Part shown: positions 39,735 to 49,553 of the stretch, piece after piece
Layout: every line of letters begins with the position of its first letter
Position numbering within the stretch: position 1 is the first letter of the stretch
Origin: Priestia endophytica DSM 13796
GTDB lineage: Bacteria > Bacillota > Bacilli > Bacillales > Bacillaceae_H
Direction: 5' to 3'
Length of the DNA stretch: 64,000 bases
Assembly (NCBI RefSeq): GCF_900115845.1
Contig: NZ_FOXX01000005.1
Location: 124,001-188,000, forward strand
Made by a program: the position numbers and the translations under genes
Notes under the pieces: generated by a model
Database searches by the model: none
What the model was told of the DNA's origin: nothing
The model's input: the letters and a program-made list of their open reading frames with translations, nothing else

Positions 39735-40193
39735 ATGCAGCGTGTAACAAACTGTGTCTTATTAAAAGATGATAAAATTCTTCTTCTCCAAAAACCGCGC
39801 CGCAACTGGTGGGTTGCTCCTGGAGGGAAGATGGAACAGGGGGAATCTGTAAAGGATTCTGTTGTTCGTGAATTTAGAGAAGAAACAGGGGTTTATTTAA
39901 AAAATCCAACAGTAAAAGGGATTTTTACATTTGTTATTAAAGAGGGAAATGAAGTTGTGTCAGAATGGATGATGTTTACCTTTTTAGCAACTGAATTTGA
40001 TGGAACAAATGTCCTTGAATCTGAGGAAGGAAAGCTGTCTTGGCATAAGCTTGATGTTGTTAATGAGCTTCCAATGGCTCCTGGAGACCATCATATTATT
40101 GACTATGTTGCAAAAGGATCTGGCATGATCTACGGAAATTTCACATATACAAAAGACTTTGAGCTTCTTTCTTATCGAATCGATCCTTCATAG
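39735..40193 (+). CDS. yvcI: Nudix hydrolase, YvcI-like
   Basis: A 152-residue Nudix protein. The ATG at 39735 has AGAGGTGAAAAA before it. The Nudix box GGKMEQGESVKDSVVREFREETGV is complete (G-x5-E-x7-REUxEExGU). It starts the yvcI-rapZ-yvcK-whiA-crh cluster. The substrate is not determined by sequence; some YvcI/MutT relatives act on oxidised or capped nucleotides. Confidence 0.9.
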   Translation: MQRVTNCVLLKDDKILLLQKPRRNWWVAPGGKMEQGESVKDSVVREFREETGVYLKNPTVKGIFTFVIKEGNEVVSEWMMFTFLATEFDGTNVLESEEGKLSWHKLDVVNELPMAPGDHHIIDYVAKGSGMIYGNFTYTKDFELLSYRIDPS

Positions 40194-40239
40194 TCTGCAA
40201 TAAATAGTAGGGATAATCTTACTAGGTAGGGGGAGAAAC

Positions 40240-41127
40240 ATGAGCATTAATTCTTCACAAGAAGTTCAGTTAGTAATTATTACAGGAATGTCTGGTGCGG
40301 GGAAAACAGTTGTTGTGCAAAGCTTTGAAGATTTAGGGTTCTTTTGTGTTGACAACCTTCCGCCAACGCTTATTCCTAAGTTCTTGGAACTTATGAAGGA
40401 GTCTAACGGAAAAATGAATAAAGTAGCTGTTGTCATGGACTTAAGAGGGCGCGAGTTCTTTGATAGTTTATTTCAGGCACTTGATCACCTTGATGAAACA
40501 TCTTGGATTACGCCTCAAATTTTATTCTTAGATGCAAAAGATAATGTTCTTGTTCAGCGCTATAAGGAGACAAGACGTTCTCATCCTCTTGCCAAAACAG
40601 GCATGCCTCTTGATGGTATTCAGCTTGAACGAGAGCTATTGGATGACCTAAAGGGAAGAGCTCAGATCATTTTAGATACATCGGACTTGAAGCCACGCGA
40701 GCTTCGAGAAAAAGTAATAACGCAGTTTTCAACAAATAATTCTCAAGTATTTAGTGTGAATTTTGTTTCATTTGGTTTCAAATATGGTCTTCCTATTGAT
40801 GCTGACTTAGTTTTTGATGTTCGTTTTTTACCCAACCCACATTATATTGATTCGCTTCGTCCTAAAACAGGACTTCAAGAAGAAGTGTCTTCTTATGTAC
40901 TAAAATGGAATGATACTCAAAAGTTTCTTGAAAAGCTCATCGACCTTTTAAAGCTTATGCTTCCACAGTATAAACGCGAAGGGAAAAGTCAGCTTATTGT
41001 TGCAATCGGATGTACAGGAGGCCAGCATCGTTCTGTTACTTTAGCTGAGTATCTTGCCAAAATTTTTGAAGGAGATTTCAAAACAAATCCACTGCATCGA
41101 GATATTGAGAGGAGAAAACAGAAGTAA
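40240..41127 (+). CDS. rapZ: RNase adapter / nucleotide-binding protein RapZ (YvcJ)
   Basis: A 295-residue P-loop protein (Walker A GMSGAGKT, residues about 16-23) with the conserved C-terminal [10 protein letters not shown] motif. In E. coli RapZ guides RNase E to the GlmZ sRNA; B. subtilis YvcJ hydrolyses GTP and is linked to competence. AGGTAGGGGGAG precedes the ATG. yvcK follows with no gap. Confidence 0.95.
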   Translation: MSINSSQEVQLVIITGMSGAGKTVVVQSFEDLGFFCVDNLPPTLIPKFLELMKESNGKMNKVAVVMDLRGREFFDSLFQALDHLDETSWITPQILFLDAKDNVLVQRYKETRRSHPLAKTGMPLDGIQLERELLDDLKGRAQIILDTSDLKPRELREKVITQFSTNNSQVFSVNFVSFGFKYGLPIDADLVFDVRFLPNPHYIDSLRPKTGLQEEVSSYVLKWNDTQKFLEKLIDLLKLMLPQYKREGKSQLIVAIGCTGGQHRSVTLAEYLAKIFEGDFKTNPLHRDIERRKQK

Positions 41128-42087
41128 ATGACTACAGCACATCCAAAGGTTGTTGTAATTGGAGGTGGAACAGGGCTACCTGTTTTACTAAGAGGGTTGA
41201 AATATTATCCAATTGACATTACAGCAATCGTTACTGTCGCAGATGATGGAGGAAGTTCAGGCAGGCTGCGGGAAGAGCTAGGTATTCCCGCGCCTGGTGA
41301 TATTCGCAATGTTCTTGTAGCGCTTTCACGCGTAGAACCTCTTGTAGAAGACCTTTTTCAACATCGATTTTCAAGTGGGGACCAGTTAACAGGTCATGCG
41401 CTAGGTAACCTGATTCTAGCAGCAATGACATCTATAACTGGGAATTTTGTGCACGCCATCCAAGAAATGAGTAAAGTGCTTAATGTGAGTGGAAATGTGC
41501 TTCCTTCAGCTAATAAGAGCGTTATGCTGCATGCAAAGATGGAAGATGGTACTGTTGTCTCAGGAGAATCTATGATTCCCCAAGCAGAGAAAACGATTGA
41601 TCGTGTTTTCTTAACCCCAGAAACAATAGAGCCTGTTGAAGAAACTATCGAAGCTATTCGAGAAGCAGATATTGTTGTATTAGGTCCAGGGAGCTTATTT
41701 ACAAGCATTATTCCTAATTTACTTGTTCCACAGATTGCTGAAGAGCTTTGTAAATCAGCCGCTAAAAAAATCTATGTTTGCAATGTAATGACACAGCTTG
41801 GAGAAACGCATGATTATAAAGCTAGTGATCATGTATTAGCGATGTATAAACACGTTCCAAGTCCTTTTTTAAATACAATTATTGTTCATAATGGAGAAAT
41901 TCCTAAAGAAATTCAGACTAAATATAAAGAAGAAAAAGCTATTCCCGTTGATTATGATCGAAGAACGTTGGAAAAACTAGGTCTACATGTTATTGCAGAC
42001 GATTTTATTCAATATGATGGAGACGTTATTCGACATAATACAAGAAAAGTAGCACAAACCATTTTCTCGCTACTTCATCAAGAATAA
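41128..42087 (+). CDS. yvcK: Gluconeogenesis/morphogenesis factor YvcK (CofD-like)
   Basis: A 319-residue protein of the CofD/UPF0052 family that binds UDP-sugars. B. subtilis needs YvcK for growth on gluconeogenic carbon and for normal cell shape. The motifs VVIGGGTGLPVLLRGLK, ADDGGSSGRLR, GDIRN and GHALGNLIL are present. It directly abuts rapZ. Confidence 0.95.
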   Translation: MTTAHPKVVVIGGGTGLPVLLRGLKYYPIDITAIVTVADDGGSSGRLREELGIPAPGDIRNVLVALSRVEPLVEDLFQHRFSSGDQLTGHALGNLILAAMTSITGNFVHAIQEMSKVLNVSGNVLPSANKSVMLHAKMEDGTVVSGESMIPQAEKTIDRVFLTPETIEPVEETIEAIREADIVVLGPGSLFTSIIPNLLVPQIAEELCKSAAKKIYVCNVMTQLGETHDYKASDHVLAMYKHVPSPFLNTIIVHNGEIPKEIQTKYKEEKAIPVDYDRRTLEKLGLHVIADDFIQYDGDVIRHNTRKVAQTIFSLLHQE

Positions 42088-42131
42088 CGGGGAAATATGC
42101 TCTTTGAAAATAGAAAAGAGGGGGTGAGAGC

Positions 42132-43088
42132 ATGTCATTTGCTTCAGTTACTAAAAAAGAGCTAACAAATATTGAAGTAAAAGAATGTTGTGCAAAAGCA
42201 CAGTTATCTGCACTGATTCGAATGAATGGCTCCATGTCATTTGCAAATCGCAAAGTTGTTGTAGATATTCAAACTGAAAATGCAGCCATTGCAAGAAGAA
42301 TTTATGTTTTATTGAAACAAAGTTATGACATTGCAGTAGAATTGCTTGTTCGGAAAAAAATGCGATTGAAAAAGAACAATGTTTATATTGTACGAATGAA
42401 AGAGAAAGCCCGCTTCATTCTTCAAGATTTGCATATTATTGAAGAAGGATTTACATTTGTCCGGACCATCTCACAAGAGTTAGTAAAGAAAAAGTGCTGC
42501 AAACGAGCATATTTAAGAGGCGCATTTTTAGCAGGAGGTTCTGTTAACAATCCAGAAACTTCTTCCTATCATTTAGAGATTGCATCTCTTTATAAGGAAC
42601 ACAATGATTCTCTTTGTGAGCTTATGAACGTTTTTGACTTAAATAGTAAAACATTAGAGCGAAAAAAAGGATTTATTACGTATTTGAAAGAAGCTGAGAA
42701 GATTACTGAGTTTTTGAATATAATTGGAGCTCATAATGCACTGCTTCGATTTGAGGATGTTCGAATTGTCCGAGACATGCGTAACTCTGTTAATAGGCTT
42801 GTAAATTGTGAAACAGCCAATTTGAACAAAACAATTGGAGCGGCTCTTCGACAAGTAGAGAACATTCGTTACATTGAAGAGACAGTTGGGCTTGATGTTT
42901 TGCCAGAAAAACTGAAAGAAATTGCCCAGCTACGAGTGGCTTACCAAGATGTAACGCTAAAAGAGTTAGGGGAAATGGTTTCAGGTTCAAAAATCAGTAA
43001 ATCTGGCATTAATCATCGATTGCGTAAAATTGATGAAATTGCCAACAGGTTACGATTAGGAGAGTCGTTAGAAGAGGTGCAAACTTAA
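42132..43088 (+). CDS. whiA: DNA-binding protein WhiA
   Basis: WhiA (318 aa) combines an N-terminal domain related to LAGLIDADG endonucleases (about 20-220, with the degenerate [15 protein letters not shown] core) and a C-terminal HTH (about 230-310; [27 protein letters not shown]). In Bacillus it affects division and chromosome segregation. GGGGGTGAGAG precedes the ATG. Confidence 0.95.
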   Translation: MSFASVTKKELTNIEVKECCAKAQLSALIRMNGSMSFANRKVVVDIQTENAAIARRIYVLLKQSYDIAVELLVRKKMRLKKNNVYIVRMKEKARFILQDLHIIEEGFTFVRTISQELVKKKCCKRAYLRGAFLAGGSVNNPETSSYHLEIASLYKEHNDSLCELMNVFDLNSKTLERKKGFITYLKEAEKITEFLNIIGAHNALLRFEDVRIVRDMRNSVNRLVNCETANLNKTIGAALRQVENIRYIEETVGLDVLPEKLKEIAQLRVAYQDVTLKELGEMVSGSKISKSGINHRLRKIDEIANRLRLGESLEEVQT

Positions 43089-43106
43089 AAGGGGAGAGAT
43101 GAAGAT

Positions 43107-43364
43107 ATGGTGGAAAGAGAAATTGATATACGTTTGAAAACGGGCTTACAAGCAAGACCTGCAGCACTTTTTGTTCAGGAAGCAAATCGATTTAAATCCG
43201 ATGTTTTTCTTGAGAAAGAGGGAAGAAAGATTAATGCTAAAAGTATTATGGGATTAATGAGTTTGGCACTAAATTCAGGGGCTGTTGTTAATCTTATTGC
43301 TTCTGGAGATGACGAAGAAGAAGCAGTTGAAGCTTTAGCAAACTTTGTTCAAAACAAAGAGTAG
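43107..43364 (+). CDS. crh: HPr-like catabolite repression protein Crh
   Basis: Crh (85 aa) is an HPr paralog that, when phosphorylated on Ser46 by HPr kinase, acts as corepressor of CcpA. Residue 15 is Gln (TGLQARPAAL), where HPr has the PTS-phosphorylated His15, so it cannot carry PTS phosphate; Ser46 is present (NAKSIMGLM). Last gene of the rapZ-yvcK-whiA-crh operon; AGGGGAGAG before the ATG. Confidence 0.97.
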   Translation: MVEREIDIRLKTGLQARPAALFVQEANRFKSDVFLEKEGRKINAKSIMGLMSLALNSGAVVNLIASGDDEEEAVEALANFVQNKE

Positions 43365-43377
43365 CCTTTCTATATAT

Positions 43378-43415
43378 AAAAAACCTGTTTTCCTAAAAAG
43401 GAAAACAGGTTTTTT
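43378..43415. terminator. Bidirectional terminator between crh and clpP
   Basis: A perfect 16-bp stem (43378-43393 with 43400-43415) with a 6-nt loop and A/T runs at both ends, for two convergent genes. Confidence 0.93.
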
Positions 43416-43418
43416 ATA

Positions 43419-44012
43419 TTACTTAGCTGATGGATCTTTTGTTAACACTTTATCAATTAATCCATATTCCATTGCACGATCAGCAGTCATAAAGTTATCA
43501 CGGTCTGTGTCACGCTCAATAACTTCAAGTGGTTGACCAGTGCGATCAGCTAAAATGTGGTTTAGTTTGTCACGCAAGAAAAGAATACGTTTAGCAGCAA
43601 TTTCAATTTCTGTTGCTTGTCCTTGAGCTCCACCTAGTGGTTGGTGAATCATAACTTCACTGTTTGGAAGAGCGAAACGTTTACCCTTTTCACCTGCAGC
43701 AAGTAAGAATGCTCCCATAGAAGCAGCCATGCCAATGCAGATTGTTGATACTTTTGGTTGAATAAACTGCATTGTATCGTAAATAGCCATACCTGCTGTA
43801 ATTGATCCACCAGGACTGTTAATATAAAGAGAGATATCTTTTTCAGGATCTTCTGCTGTTAAGAAAAGCAGCTGTGATACGATAGAGTTTGCTACATTAT
43901 CATCGATAGCACTACCAAGCATAATGATACGGTCTTTTAAAAGACGAGAGTAGATATCGTATGCGCGCTCACCACGGTTCGTTTGTTCAATAACTGTAGG
44001 AATTAGATTCAT
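43419..44012 (-). CDS. clpP: ATP-dependent Clp protease proteolytic subunit
   Basis: ClpP (197 aa) forms the 14-subunit chamber that degrades proteins fed by ClpC, ClpX or ClpE, including ssrA-tagged ones. The catalytic triad is visible: Ser98 in GMAASMGAF, His123 in MIHQPLGG, and Asp in DTDRDNF. The N-terminus [28 protein letters not shown] is canonical. GAGGAGGAA precedes the ATG on the minus strand. A CtsR box covers its promoter. Confidence 0.98.
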   Translation of the reverse strand: MNLIPTVIEQTNRGERAYDIYSRLLKDRIIMLGSAIDDNVANSIVSQLLFLTAEDPEKDISLYINSPGGSITAGMAIYDTMQFIQPKVSTICIGMAASMGAFLLAAGEKGKRFALPNSEVMIHQPLGGAQGQATEIEIAAKRILFLRDKLNHILADRTGQPLEVIERDTDRDNFMTADRAMEYGLIDKVLTKDPSAK

Positions 44013-44059
44013 GAAAATTCCTCCTCTTAATCTAAATTTTAATATGTATCTTACTTAAT

Positions 44060-44088
44060 ATCATACAGCTAAGGTCAATAAAGGTCAA
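44060..44088 (-). promoter_or_regulatory. Sigma-A promoter of clpP
   Basis: On the minus strand: TTGACC (complement of 44083-44088), a 17-bp spacer and TATGAT (complement of 44060-44065), about 50 bp before the start codon. Confidence 0.78.
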
Positions 44089-44089
44089 A
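44073..44089. promoter_or_regulatory. CtsR operator of clpP
   Basis: GGTCAAT-AAA-GGTCAAA fits the tandem heptad of the class III heat-shock repressor CtsR (RGTCAAA-NAN-RGTCAAA) with one mismatch. It covers the -35 of the clpP promoter. Confidence 0.85.
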
Positions 44090-44352
44090 CAAAAACAATC
44101 GAGTTATTTCGACCTTGCTTATAAAGTAAAACTAACACTTACATTTTTACCCGAAACTTCTACGTCTAAACCTCAAAGAAATTAGTCATTCCGTTTTTAA
44201 GCGACTGATTTTATACCCCTCTACGTTTATTTCTACAAAAAAATACTGACACCTTTTTATAATTTTTTTGCAAGTCTCATTTTATCCTCTTAATCTTAAC
44301 AAACATTTTATCCAAAAACTAAACGATAGAAAGAGGTTCAATTCAGAATTAC
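44090..44352. other. Gene-free AT-rich spacer between clpP and tRNA-Arg
   Basis: Apart from the clpP control sites on its left edge and the tRNA promoter on its right edge, I see no open frame with a binding site, no terminator and no repeat here. A second CtsR-like half-site (GGTCGAA on the minus strand) lies near 44108-44114. Confidence 0.5.
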
Positions 44353-44381
44353 TTGAAATCATCTTCATATTTTCATATAAT
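44353..44381 (+). promoter_or_regulatory. Promoter of tRNA-Arg
   Basis: TTGAAA (44353-44358), a 17-bp spacer and a perfect TATAAT (44376-44381), placing the transcript start a few bases before the tRNA. Confidence 0.85.
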
Positions 44382-44394
44382 AGAGAATGCACAT

Positions 44395-44466
44395 GCCCTC
44401 GTAGTGTAGTGGATAGCACGAGAGATTCCGGTTCTCTTAGGGTAGGTTCGAATCCTATCGAGGGTG
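44395..44466 (+). tRNA. tRNA-Arg (anticodon CCG)
   Basis: A full cloverleaf can be drawn. The acceptor arm GCCCTCG pairs with CGAGGGT (terminal G-U) with G as discriminator base. The anticodon stem AGAGA/TCTCT encloses the loop TTCCGGT, giving anticodon CCG (codon CGG). The T arm has TTCGAAT. The 3' CCA is not encoded and would be added after processing. It is a solitary tRNA with its own promoter and terminator. Confidence 0.93.
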
Positions 44467-44469
44467 TCA

Positions 44470-44506
44470 AAAAAGACAAGTTGGTTGCCAACTTGTCTTT
44501 TTTTAT
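44470..44506 (+). terminator. Terminator after tRNA-Arg
   Basis: A perfect 15-bp stem (44470-44484 with 44488-44502) with a 3-nt loop and a T tract. Confidence 0.92.
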
Positions 44507-44612
44507 TGGGTAAAATGTAGAAAATTGTCTTTTTTTAGATGGGCCAAGCTTGTCAATTGAGAGAATTTGCTTTAAAACTATATATGAAAGGAAAAACAAA
44601 GGAGGAATAAAA

Positions 44613-45497
44613 TTGAAAATGCTACATAAGTTGCTTCCGATTGTATTTGCCTTAATGCTCGTGTTAGCAGGCTGTGGAACATCAAGCAACTCATCAAGCT
44701 CAGATGAAAACACAACAGACGAAAATCAAAGCACAGAAACAGCAAAGCAAAATGATGAAAGTGCTCAAGATGACGCAACAAAAGAAGAGAATAAGCAACA
44801 AACAAGCAATGAAGAGAGCACAAACAATGAAGAAAGTGCTAAGCAAGAAGTAAACGATGATTCGCAGGCAGAGTCAACGGTTTCGGATAAAGAAGAAGCT
44901 TCAACAGAAGATGAAAATGCAGAAGAAGAAAGCAAAGGTTCTGTAGAGAAAGAGAATACAGAAGAAACAGCTAAACAAACTCAAGATGAAAAACAAGCTC
45001 AGGAAGTTCAGGATGAAAATCCGGCTGAAGAAGAGAGTAATGGAACACAAAAGACTCTTACTTATGAAAATAATGGCCAATCTGTAAGCGAGAAAGCAAC
45101 ATTAACATCTAGCGATAATCAAGGATATAATGTTTATCTTTTAGATGGGTTTACTTTCTCAGCAGAAGAACCTAGAAAAGATGTTATTACAAGTAAGCAA
45201 AATTCAGATTCATTTATGCGTATTGAAATGTTAGATGAGAATGCTGATATGGCAGCAGAAGAGGAAAATGTGAAGGCACTAGCTCAGGCTGTTAACCCTG
45301 ATAATTTCAAAAAAGACGAAAATATCGGGTTAGCAAATGCTGTTTCATATACAGCTGTACTTGGGGAAGATGAAACAAGATTTATTCTTGTTAAAGGAAA
45401 CACACCAATGAAGCTATCAATCTTTACGAAAAAAGACGGAAACCCTGCAATAGCACCATATTTAGCAATGGCTAAAACAATTGCAGCAGCAAAATAA
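44613..45497 (+). CDS. Hypothetical lipoprotein with long acidic low-complexity stalk
   Basis: A 294-residue predicted lipoprotein of unknown function. The TTG at 44613 is chosen because AAAGGAGGAA lies seven bases before; ATG at 44619 is an alternative with too long a spacing. The signal ends LVLAGC, so Cys21 is the lipid anchor. Residues about 25-170 are nearly all Ser, Asn, Gln, Thr, Glu, Asp and Lys, a disordered stalk. Residues about 180-294 are a compact domain (LTYENNGQSV, YNVYLLDGFTFSAEEPRKDVI, FILVKGNTPMKLSIFTKK). I do not recognise the domain. A possible promoter (TTGTCA-17-TAAAAC) lies at 44550-44578. The stalk length suggests the domain is held away from the membrane, near or in the wall. 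Confidence 0.85.
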   Translation: MKMLHKLLPIVFALMLVLAGCGTSSNSSSSDENTTDENQSTETAKQNDESAQDDATKEENKQQTSNEESTNNEESAKQEVNDDSQAESTVSDKEEASTEDENAEEESKGSVEKENTEETAKQTQDEKQAQEVQDENPAEEESNGTQKTLTYENNGQSVSEKATLTSSDNQGYNVYLLDGFTFSAEEPRKDVITSKQNSDSFMRIEMLDENADMAAEEENVKALAQAVNPDNFKKDENIGLANAVSYTAVLGEDETRFILVKGNTPMKLSIFTKKDGNPAIAPYLAMAKTIAAAK

Positions 45498-45503
45498 GTA
45501 GGT

Positions 45504-45542
45504 AAGAATCCTTCGCGATGTTAAGCGGGGGATTCTTTTTTA
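45504..45542 (+). terminator. Terminator after the lipoprotein gene
   Basis: AAGAATCC (45504-45511) pairs with GGATTCTT (45530-45537), with a further GC-rich inner pairing, followed by T residues. Confidence 0.8.
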
Positions 45543-45640
45543 AAATAGGAGTATTTTGTTGAAAACATAAAGAAAAATTCCTGAAAAGGATTTTGATTTT
45601 TCAGACTTTATAGTAATATAGAAAAAGGGAGGGGAAAACA

Positions 45641-46930
45641 ATGGAGCCTTCTTTATGGCAACAACAAACGCTAAAACTTCATATGTCAACAGAATTGTCG
45701 CAGGCAATTTCACTTCTTCAGTTTTCAACAGCTGATCTTTTTGAGTTTCTGCAGGAGAAAGCGTTGCAGAATCCCCTTATTCAAATTAATGATTTTCATG
45801 GAGCGTTTTCTAAAAGAAAGCACTATTCTTCAAGCTCTGAGCAATTGCCTGTTAAAGAACGCAAAGGCACGTTAGAAGATTATTTGATAGCTCAAATGCG
45901 TGACATGAAAATCACAGGAGAAGAAGCTAGGATTCTACAACACCTTATTTATAGCTTAAATAGCAATGGGTATCTGCAGGAAAATACTGATGAACTAGCT
46001 AGTTTGCTTGCTGTTGACGTTGAAAAAGTAGAGGAAATGGTGAGAGTACTACAGCAGTTCGAACCAATAGGGGTAGGGGCACACAGTTTAGCACAATGTT
46101 TATGGATTCAGCTTGACTATGTTGGTGAAGGAACAGAAGAGGATTATATCATCCTTACCGAGTATTTTGATCAATTTGCTTTTAAGAAATGGAAAGCTAT
46201 TGAAAAAGAGACTAGTATTAACCTTTGTGCCATTCAGGAATTGCAAAAAAAAGTGTTGAAGCTAAGCCCGAGACCAGGTGCTGCGTATGAACGAGTGAGT
46301 GATGCATATGTTACACCTGATTTTATTGTTAAGCAAAAGGCGAGTGGGAAACTTATAGTACTGCGAAACAATGATTATAACTATGATATCCAAATGGATA
46401 AAATGTATAAAAGAGGCGCAGCTTCGTCTACTAATAAGGAAGTTCAAGCTTATTTAAAGGATCATTACAAAGAATTTAGCTGGCTTAGTAAAGGAATTGA
46501 AACAAGAAGAGAAACATTAGGTAAAATTATGGAGAGTTTATTAGTATTACAAAAATCATTTTTCTTAGATGGACCAACAAATATGAAACCGCTAACATTA
46601 AGAGAACTTGCAGATTTTATTGATGTGCATGAATCAACAGTAAGCAGAGCGGTAAAAAATAAATATGTGCAAACACCTTTTGGAACCTATCCAATGCAAT
46701 ATTTTTTCACTACAAGCATCGCAAAAGGGCTTGAAGAAACTTCTTCGACCTCTGTAAAGACTGCTATTAAGCATATTGTACAGAATGAGGATAAAAGTAA
46801 ACCTTTGTCAGATAAGAAGATTGTTTCACAATTAAAAGAACAATACGATGTTTCCATTTCACGTCGTACAGTTGCAAAGTATCGTGAACAGCTTAATATT
46901 TTGGCCTCCTCATTACGGAAAACGTATTAG
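45641..46930 (+). CDS. sigL: RNA polymerase sigma-54 factor (SigL)
   Basis: Sigma-54 (429 aa) directs RNA polymerase to -12/-24 promoters with the help of AAA+ activators; in Bacillus these serve levan, arginine, branched-chain amino acid and acetoin genes. The N-terminal activator-interaction region has the typical Gln/Leu-rich helix (LWQQQTLKLHMSTELSQAISLLQFS). The core-binding region follows, then the HTH (LTLRELADFIDVHESTVSRAVKNKYVQTPFGTYPMQYFF), and the RpoN box SRRTVAKYREQL at the C-terminus. GGGAGGGG precedes the ATG. Position before cggR is as in relatives. Confidence 0.96.
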   Translation: MEPSLWQQQTLKLHMSTELSQAISLLQFSTADLFEFLQEKALQNPLIQINDFHGAFSKRKHYSSSSEQLPVKERKGTLEDYLIAQMRDMKITGEEARILQHLIYSLNSNGYLQENTDELASLLAVDVEKVEEMVRVLQQFEPIGVGAHSLAQCLWIQLDYVGEGTEEDYIILTEYFDQFAFKKWKAIEKETSINLCAIQELQKKVLKLSPRPGAAYERVSDAYVTPDFIVKQKASGKLIVLRNNDYNYDIQMDKMYKRGAASSTNKEVQAYLKDHYKEFSWLSKGIETRRETLGKIMESLLVLQKSFFLDGPTNMKPLTLRELADFIDVHESTVSRAVKNKYVQTPFGTYPMQYFFTTSIAKGLEETSSTSVKTAIKHIVQNEDKSKPLSDKKIVSQLKEQYDVSISRRTVAKYREQLNILASSLRKTY

Positions 46931-46940
46931 AGGTGAAAAA

Positions 46941-47174
46941 ATGAAAATTATTCTATATTCGAAAAAAGGATGTCACTTATGTGATATGGCAAAAGATCTT
47001 TTGACGGTTTTTCAGAAAAAATTCAAGTATGACTTTGAAGAAAAAGACATATACGAAGAAGACTTTTTAGTTGAAGAATATGGATTAATGATTCCAGTAG
47101 TAGAAATTAATGGAGATGTTGTGGCATATGGTAAAGTAACAAAAGATGACCTCATGCCCTTTTTCTCTAGATAG
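46941..47174 (+). CDS. Glutaredoxin-like small redox protein
   Basis: A 77-residue thioredoxin-fold protein with the active site C11-H-L-C14 (SKKGCHLCDMAKD) and the cis-Pro loop MIPVVEINGD. ATG at 46941 follows TTAGAGGTGAAAAA, ten bases after the sigL stop. It belongs to the glutaredoxin/DUF836-like family and likely reduces protein disulfides or mixed thiols; its partner is unknown. No terminator lies between sigL and this gene, so they are probably cotranscribed. Confidence 0.82.
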   Translation: MKIILYSKKGCHLCDMAKDLLTVFQKKFKYDFEEKDIYEEDFLVEEYGLMIPVVEINGDVVAYGKVTKDDLMPFFSR

Positions 47175-47254
47175 AAAGAAGAGTTTTGAAATTTTTTTAA
47201 GTAGCATATTCAACGATGGAACCGCTTACTATAAAATATACGATTTTCTTTTGT

Positions 47255-47283
47255 TGAATAAGCTCAATACTCCTGATAAAATG
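47255..47283 (+). promoter_or_regulatory. Promoter of the cggR-gapA glycolytic operon
   Basis: TTGAAT (47255-47260), a 17-bp spacer and TAAAAT (47278-47283). The CggR operator begins about 30 bp downstream of the expected transcript start, as in B. subtilis. Confidence 0.65.
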
Positions 47284-47318
47284 AATTTTGTAGCAGGGGT
47301 GATTTTTTTTAGCCAATG

Positions 47319-47354
47319 CGGGACATAATATGTCTACGTGGGACATAAAATGAC
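47319..47354. promoter_or_regulatory. CggR operator
   Basis: CGGGAC-N6-TGTC-N4-TGGGAC-N6-TGAC. This matches the B. subtilis CggR operator (two copies of CGGGAC-N6-TGTC separated by four bases) with one change in each part of the second copy. It lies between the promoter and cggR, a position where bound CggR blocks elongating polymerase; fructose-1,6-bisphosphate relieves this. Confidence 0.92.
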
Positions 47355-47382
47355 CATGTGATTGGCTGTAAGGGGAAGGTTC

Positions 47383-48414
47383 ATGTATTCGATTATTCAA
47401 TTACAGAAAAAATTAATACCAGATCTTCTACCTTTGCTTGAAAGACGTTACCAAATTTTGTTGTACATACGTTTAATGCAACCAATTGGTCGCCGTAACT
47501 TAGCTGTAAGCCTTAACATTACAGAGCGAGTATTGCGGGGAGAAGTGACCTTTTTAAAAGAACAAAATTTGATTCATGTTCAAGCAACAGGCATGACGCT
47601 TACGCATGAAGGGGAAACGTTACTCACGCAATTAGAAGATAGTATGAAAGAAGTTTCAGGTGCTTCCTTATTGGAAAAAACAATTAAAGAAGCCTTTTCT
47701 TTATCAGAAGTAATTGTCGTTTCTGGCGATAGTGATCTCTCCCCATGGGTGAAAAAAGAAATGGGAAGAGCAAGCGTTGCTTGTTTGAAAAAATACCTTG
47801 CACCCGAAGAAAACATTGTCGCTGTTACAGGGGGGACAACTCTTGCTTCCGTAGCAGAGATGATGACGCCTCATGTAAAAAACCATAAAATCACTTTCGT
47901 TCCTGCACGAGGGGGGCTTGGTGAAAATGTAAAAAACCAAGCAAATACGATTTGTGCCAAGATGGCGGAACGTTCTTCTCAAGATTACCGTCTCTTGCAT
48001 GTTCCAGATCAGCTTAGTGATGATACGTATCGCTCGATGATTGAAGAGCCTTTAATTCAAAACATGCTTCACCTTATTCGATCATCTAACATTATTCTCC
48101 ATGGTATTGGAGAAGCGATGACAATGGCAAAAAGACGCCAAACATCAGAAAGTGATTTAAATAAGATCAAAAATGGACATGCTGTTGGAGAAGCTTTCGG
48201 GTACTATTTTGACCAAAACGGAAAAATTGTACACAAAGTAAAAACAATAGGCATACAGCTTGACGATTTGAACCACAATAAATATGTTATTGCAGTCGCA
48301 GGAGGTTCAACGAAGGCAAAAGCGATTAAGGCTTTTCTTAATCAAGCGCGCAATTCTATCCTTATAACGGATGAAGGCGCAGCAAAAGAGTTAGCGAGAG
48401 ATCTAATATTTTAG
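47383..48414 (+). CDS. cggR: Central glycolytic genes regulator CggR
   Basis: CggR (343 aa) is a SorC/DeoR-family repressor of the operon it heads. ATG at 47383 has AAGGGGAAGG before it; the GTG at 47362 upstream lies too close to the operator. The N-terminal winged helix (YQILLYIRLMQPIGRRNLAVSLNITERVLRGEVTFLKEQNLI) is followed by a sugar-phosphate binding domain (VTGGTTLASVAEMMTP, HGIGEAMTMAKRRQ, VAGGSTKAKAI) that binds fructose-1,6-bisphosphate. Confidence 0.96.
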   Translation: MYSIIQLQKKLIPDLLPLLERRYQILLYIRLMQPIGRRNLAVSLNITERVLRGEVTFLKEQNLIHVQATGMTLTHEGETLLTQLEDSMKEVSGASLLEKTIKEAFSLSEVIVVSGDSDLSPWVKKEMGRASVACLKKYLAPEENIVAVTGGTTLASVAEMMTPHVKNHKITFVPARGGLGENVKNQANTICAKMAERSSQDYRLLHVPDQLSDDTYRSMIEEPLIQNMLHLIRSSNIILHGIGEAMTMAKRRQTSESDLNKIKNGHAVGEAFGYYFDQNGKIVHKVKTIGIQLDDLNHNKYVIAVAGGSTKAKAIKAFLNQARNSILITDEGAAKELARDLIF

Positions 48415-48434
48415 ATTTCTTCATATAAATTTAA

Positions 48435-49472
<1,038 letters not shown>

Positions 49473-49488
49473 GTTATAAATCACCTCA

Positions 49489-49516
49489 AACTACAAATTT
49501 CGAACAATTTGTAGTT
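49489..49516 (+). other. Hairpin behind gapA without T tract
   Basis: A perfect 11-bp inverted repeat (AACTACAAATT, 49489-49499, with 49506-49516) and a 6-nt loop. No T run follows, so it is not an ordinary terminator; it may protect the 3' end of a gapA transcript. Its right arm overlaps the -35 of the next promoter by two bases. Confidence 0.75.
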
Positions 49517-49544
49517 GGCTTACATGCTTTATAACAACTATAAT
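49515..49544 (+). promoter_or_regulatory. Internal promoter before pgk
   Basis: TTGGCT (49515-49520), an 18-bp spacer and a perfect TATAAT (49539-49544). B. subtilis also has a separate promoter for pgk-eno. Confidence 0.72.
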
Positions 49545-49553
49545 GTAAATGTG

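Noticed and set aside
44205-44225. GGGTAT on the minus strand upstream of clpP as a sigma-B promoter
   Set aside because: No GTTT-type -35 at 13-15 bp, and it lies about 200 bp from the start codon.
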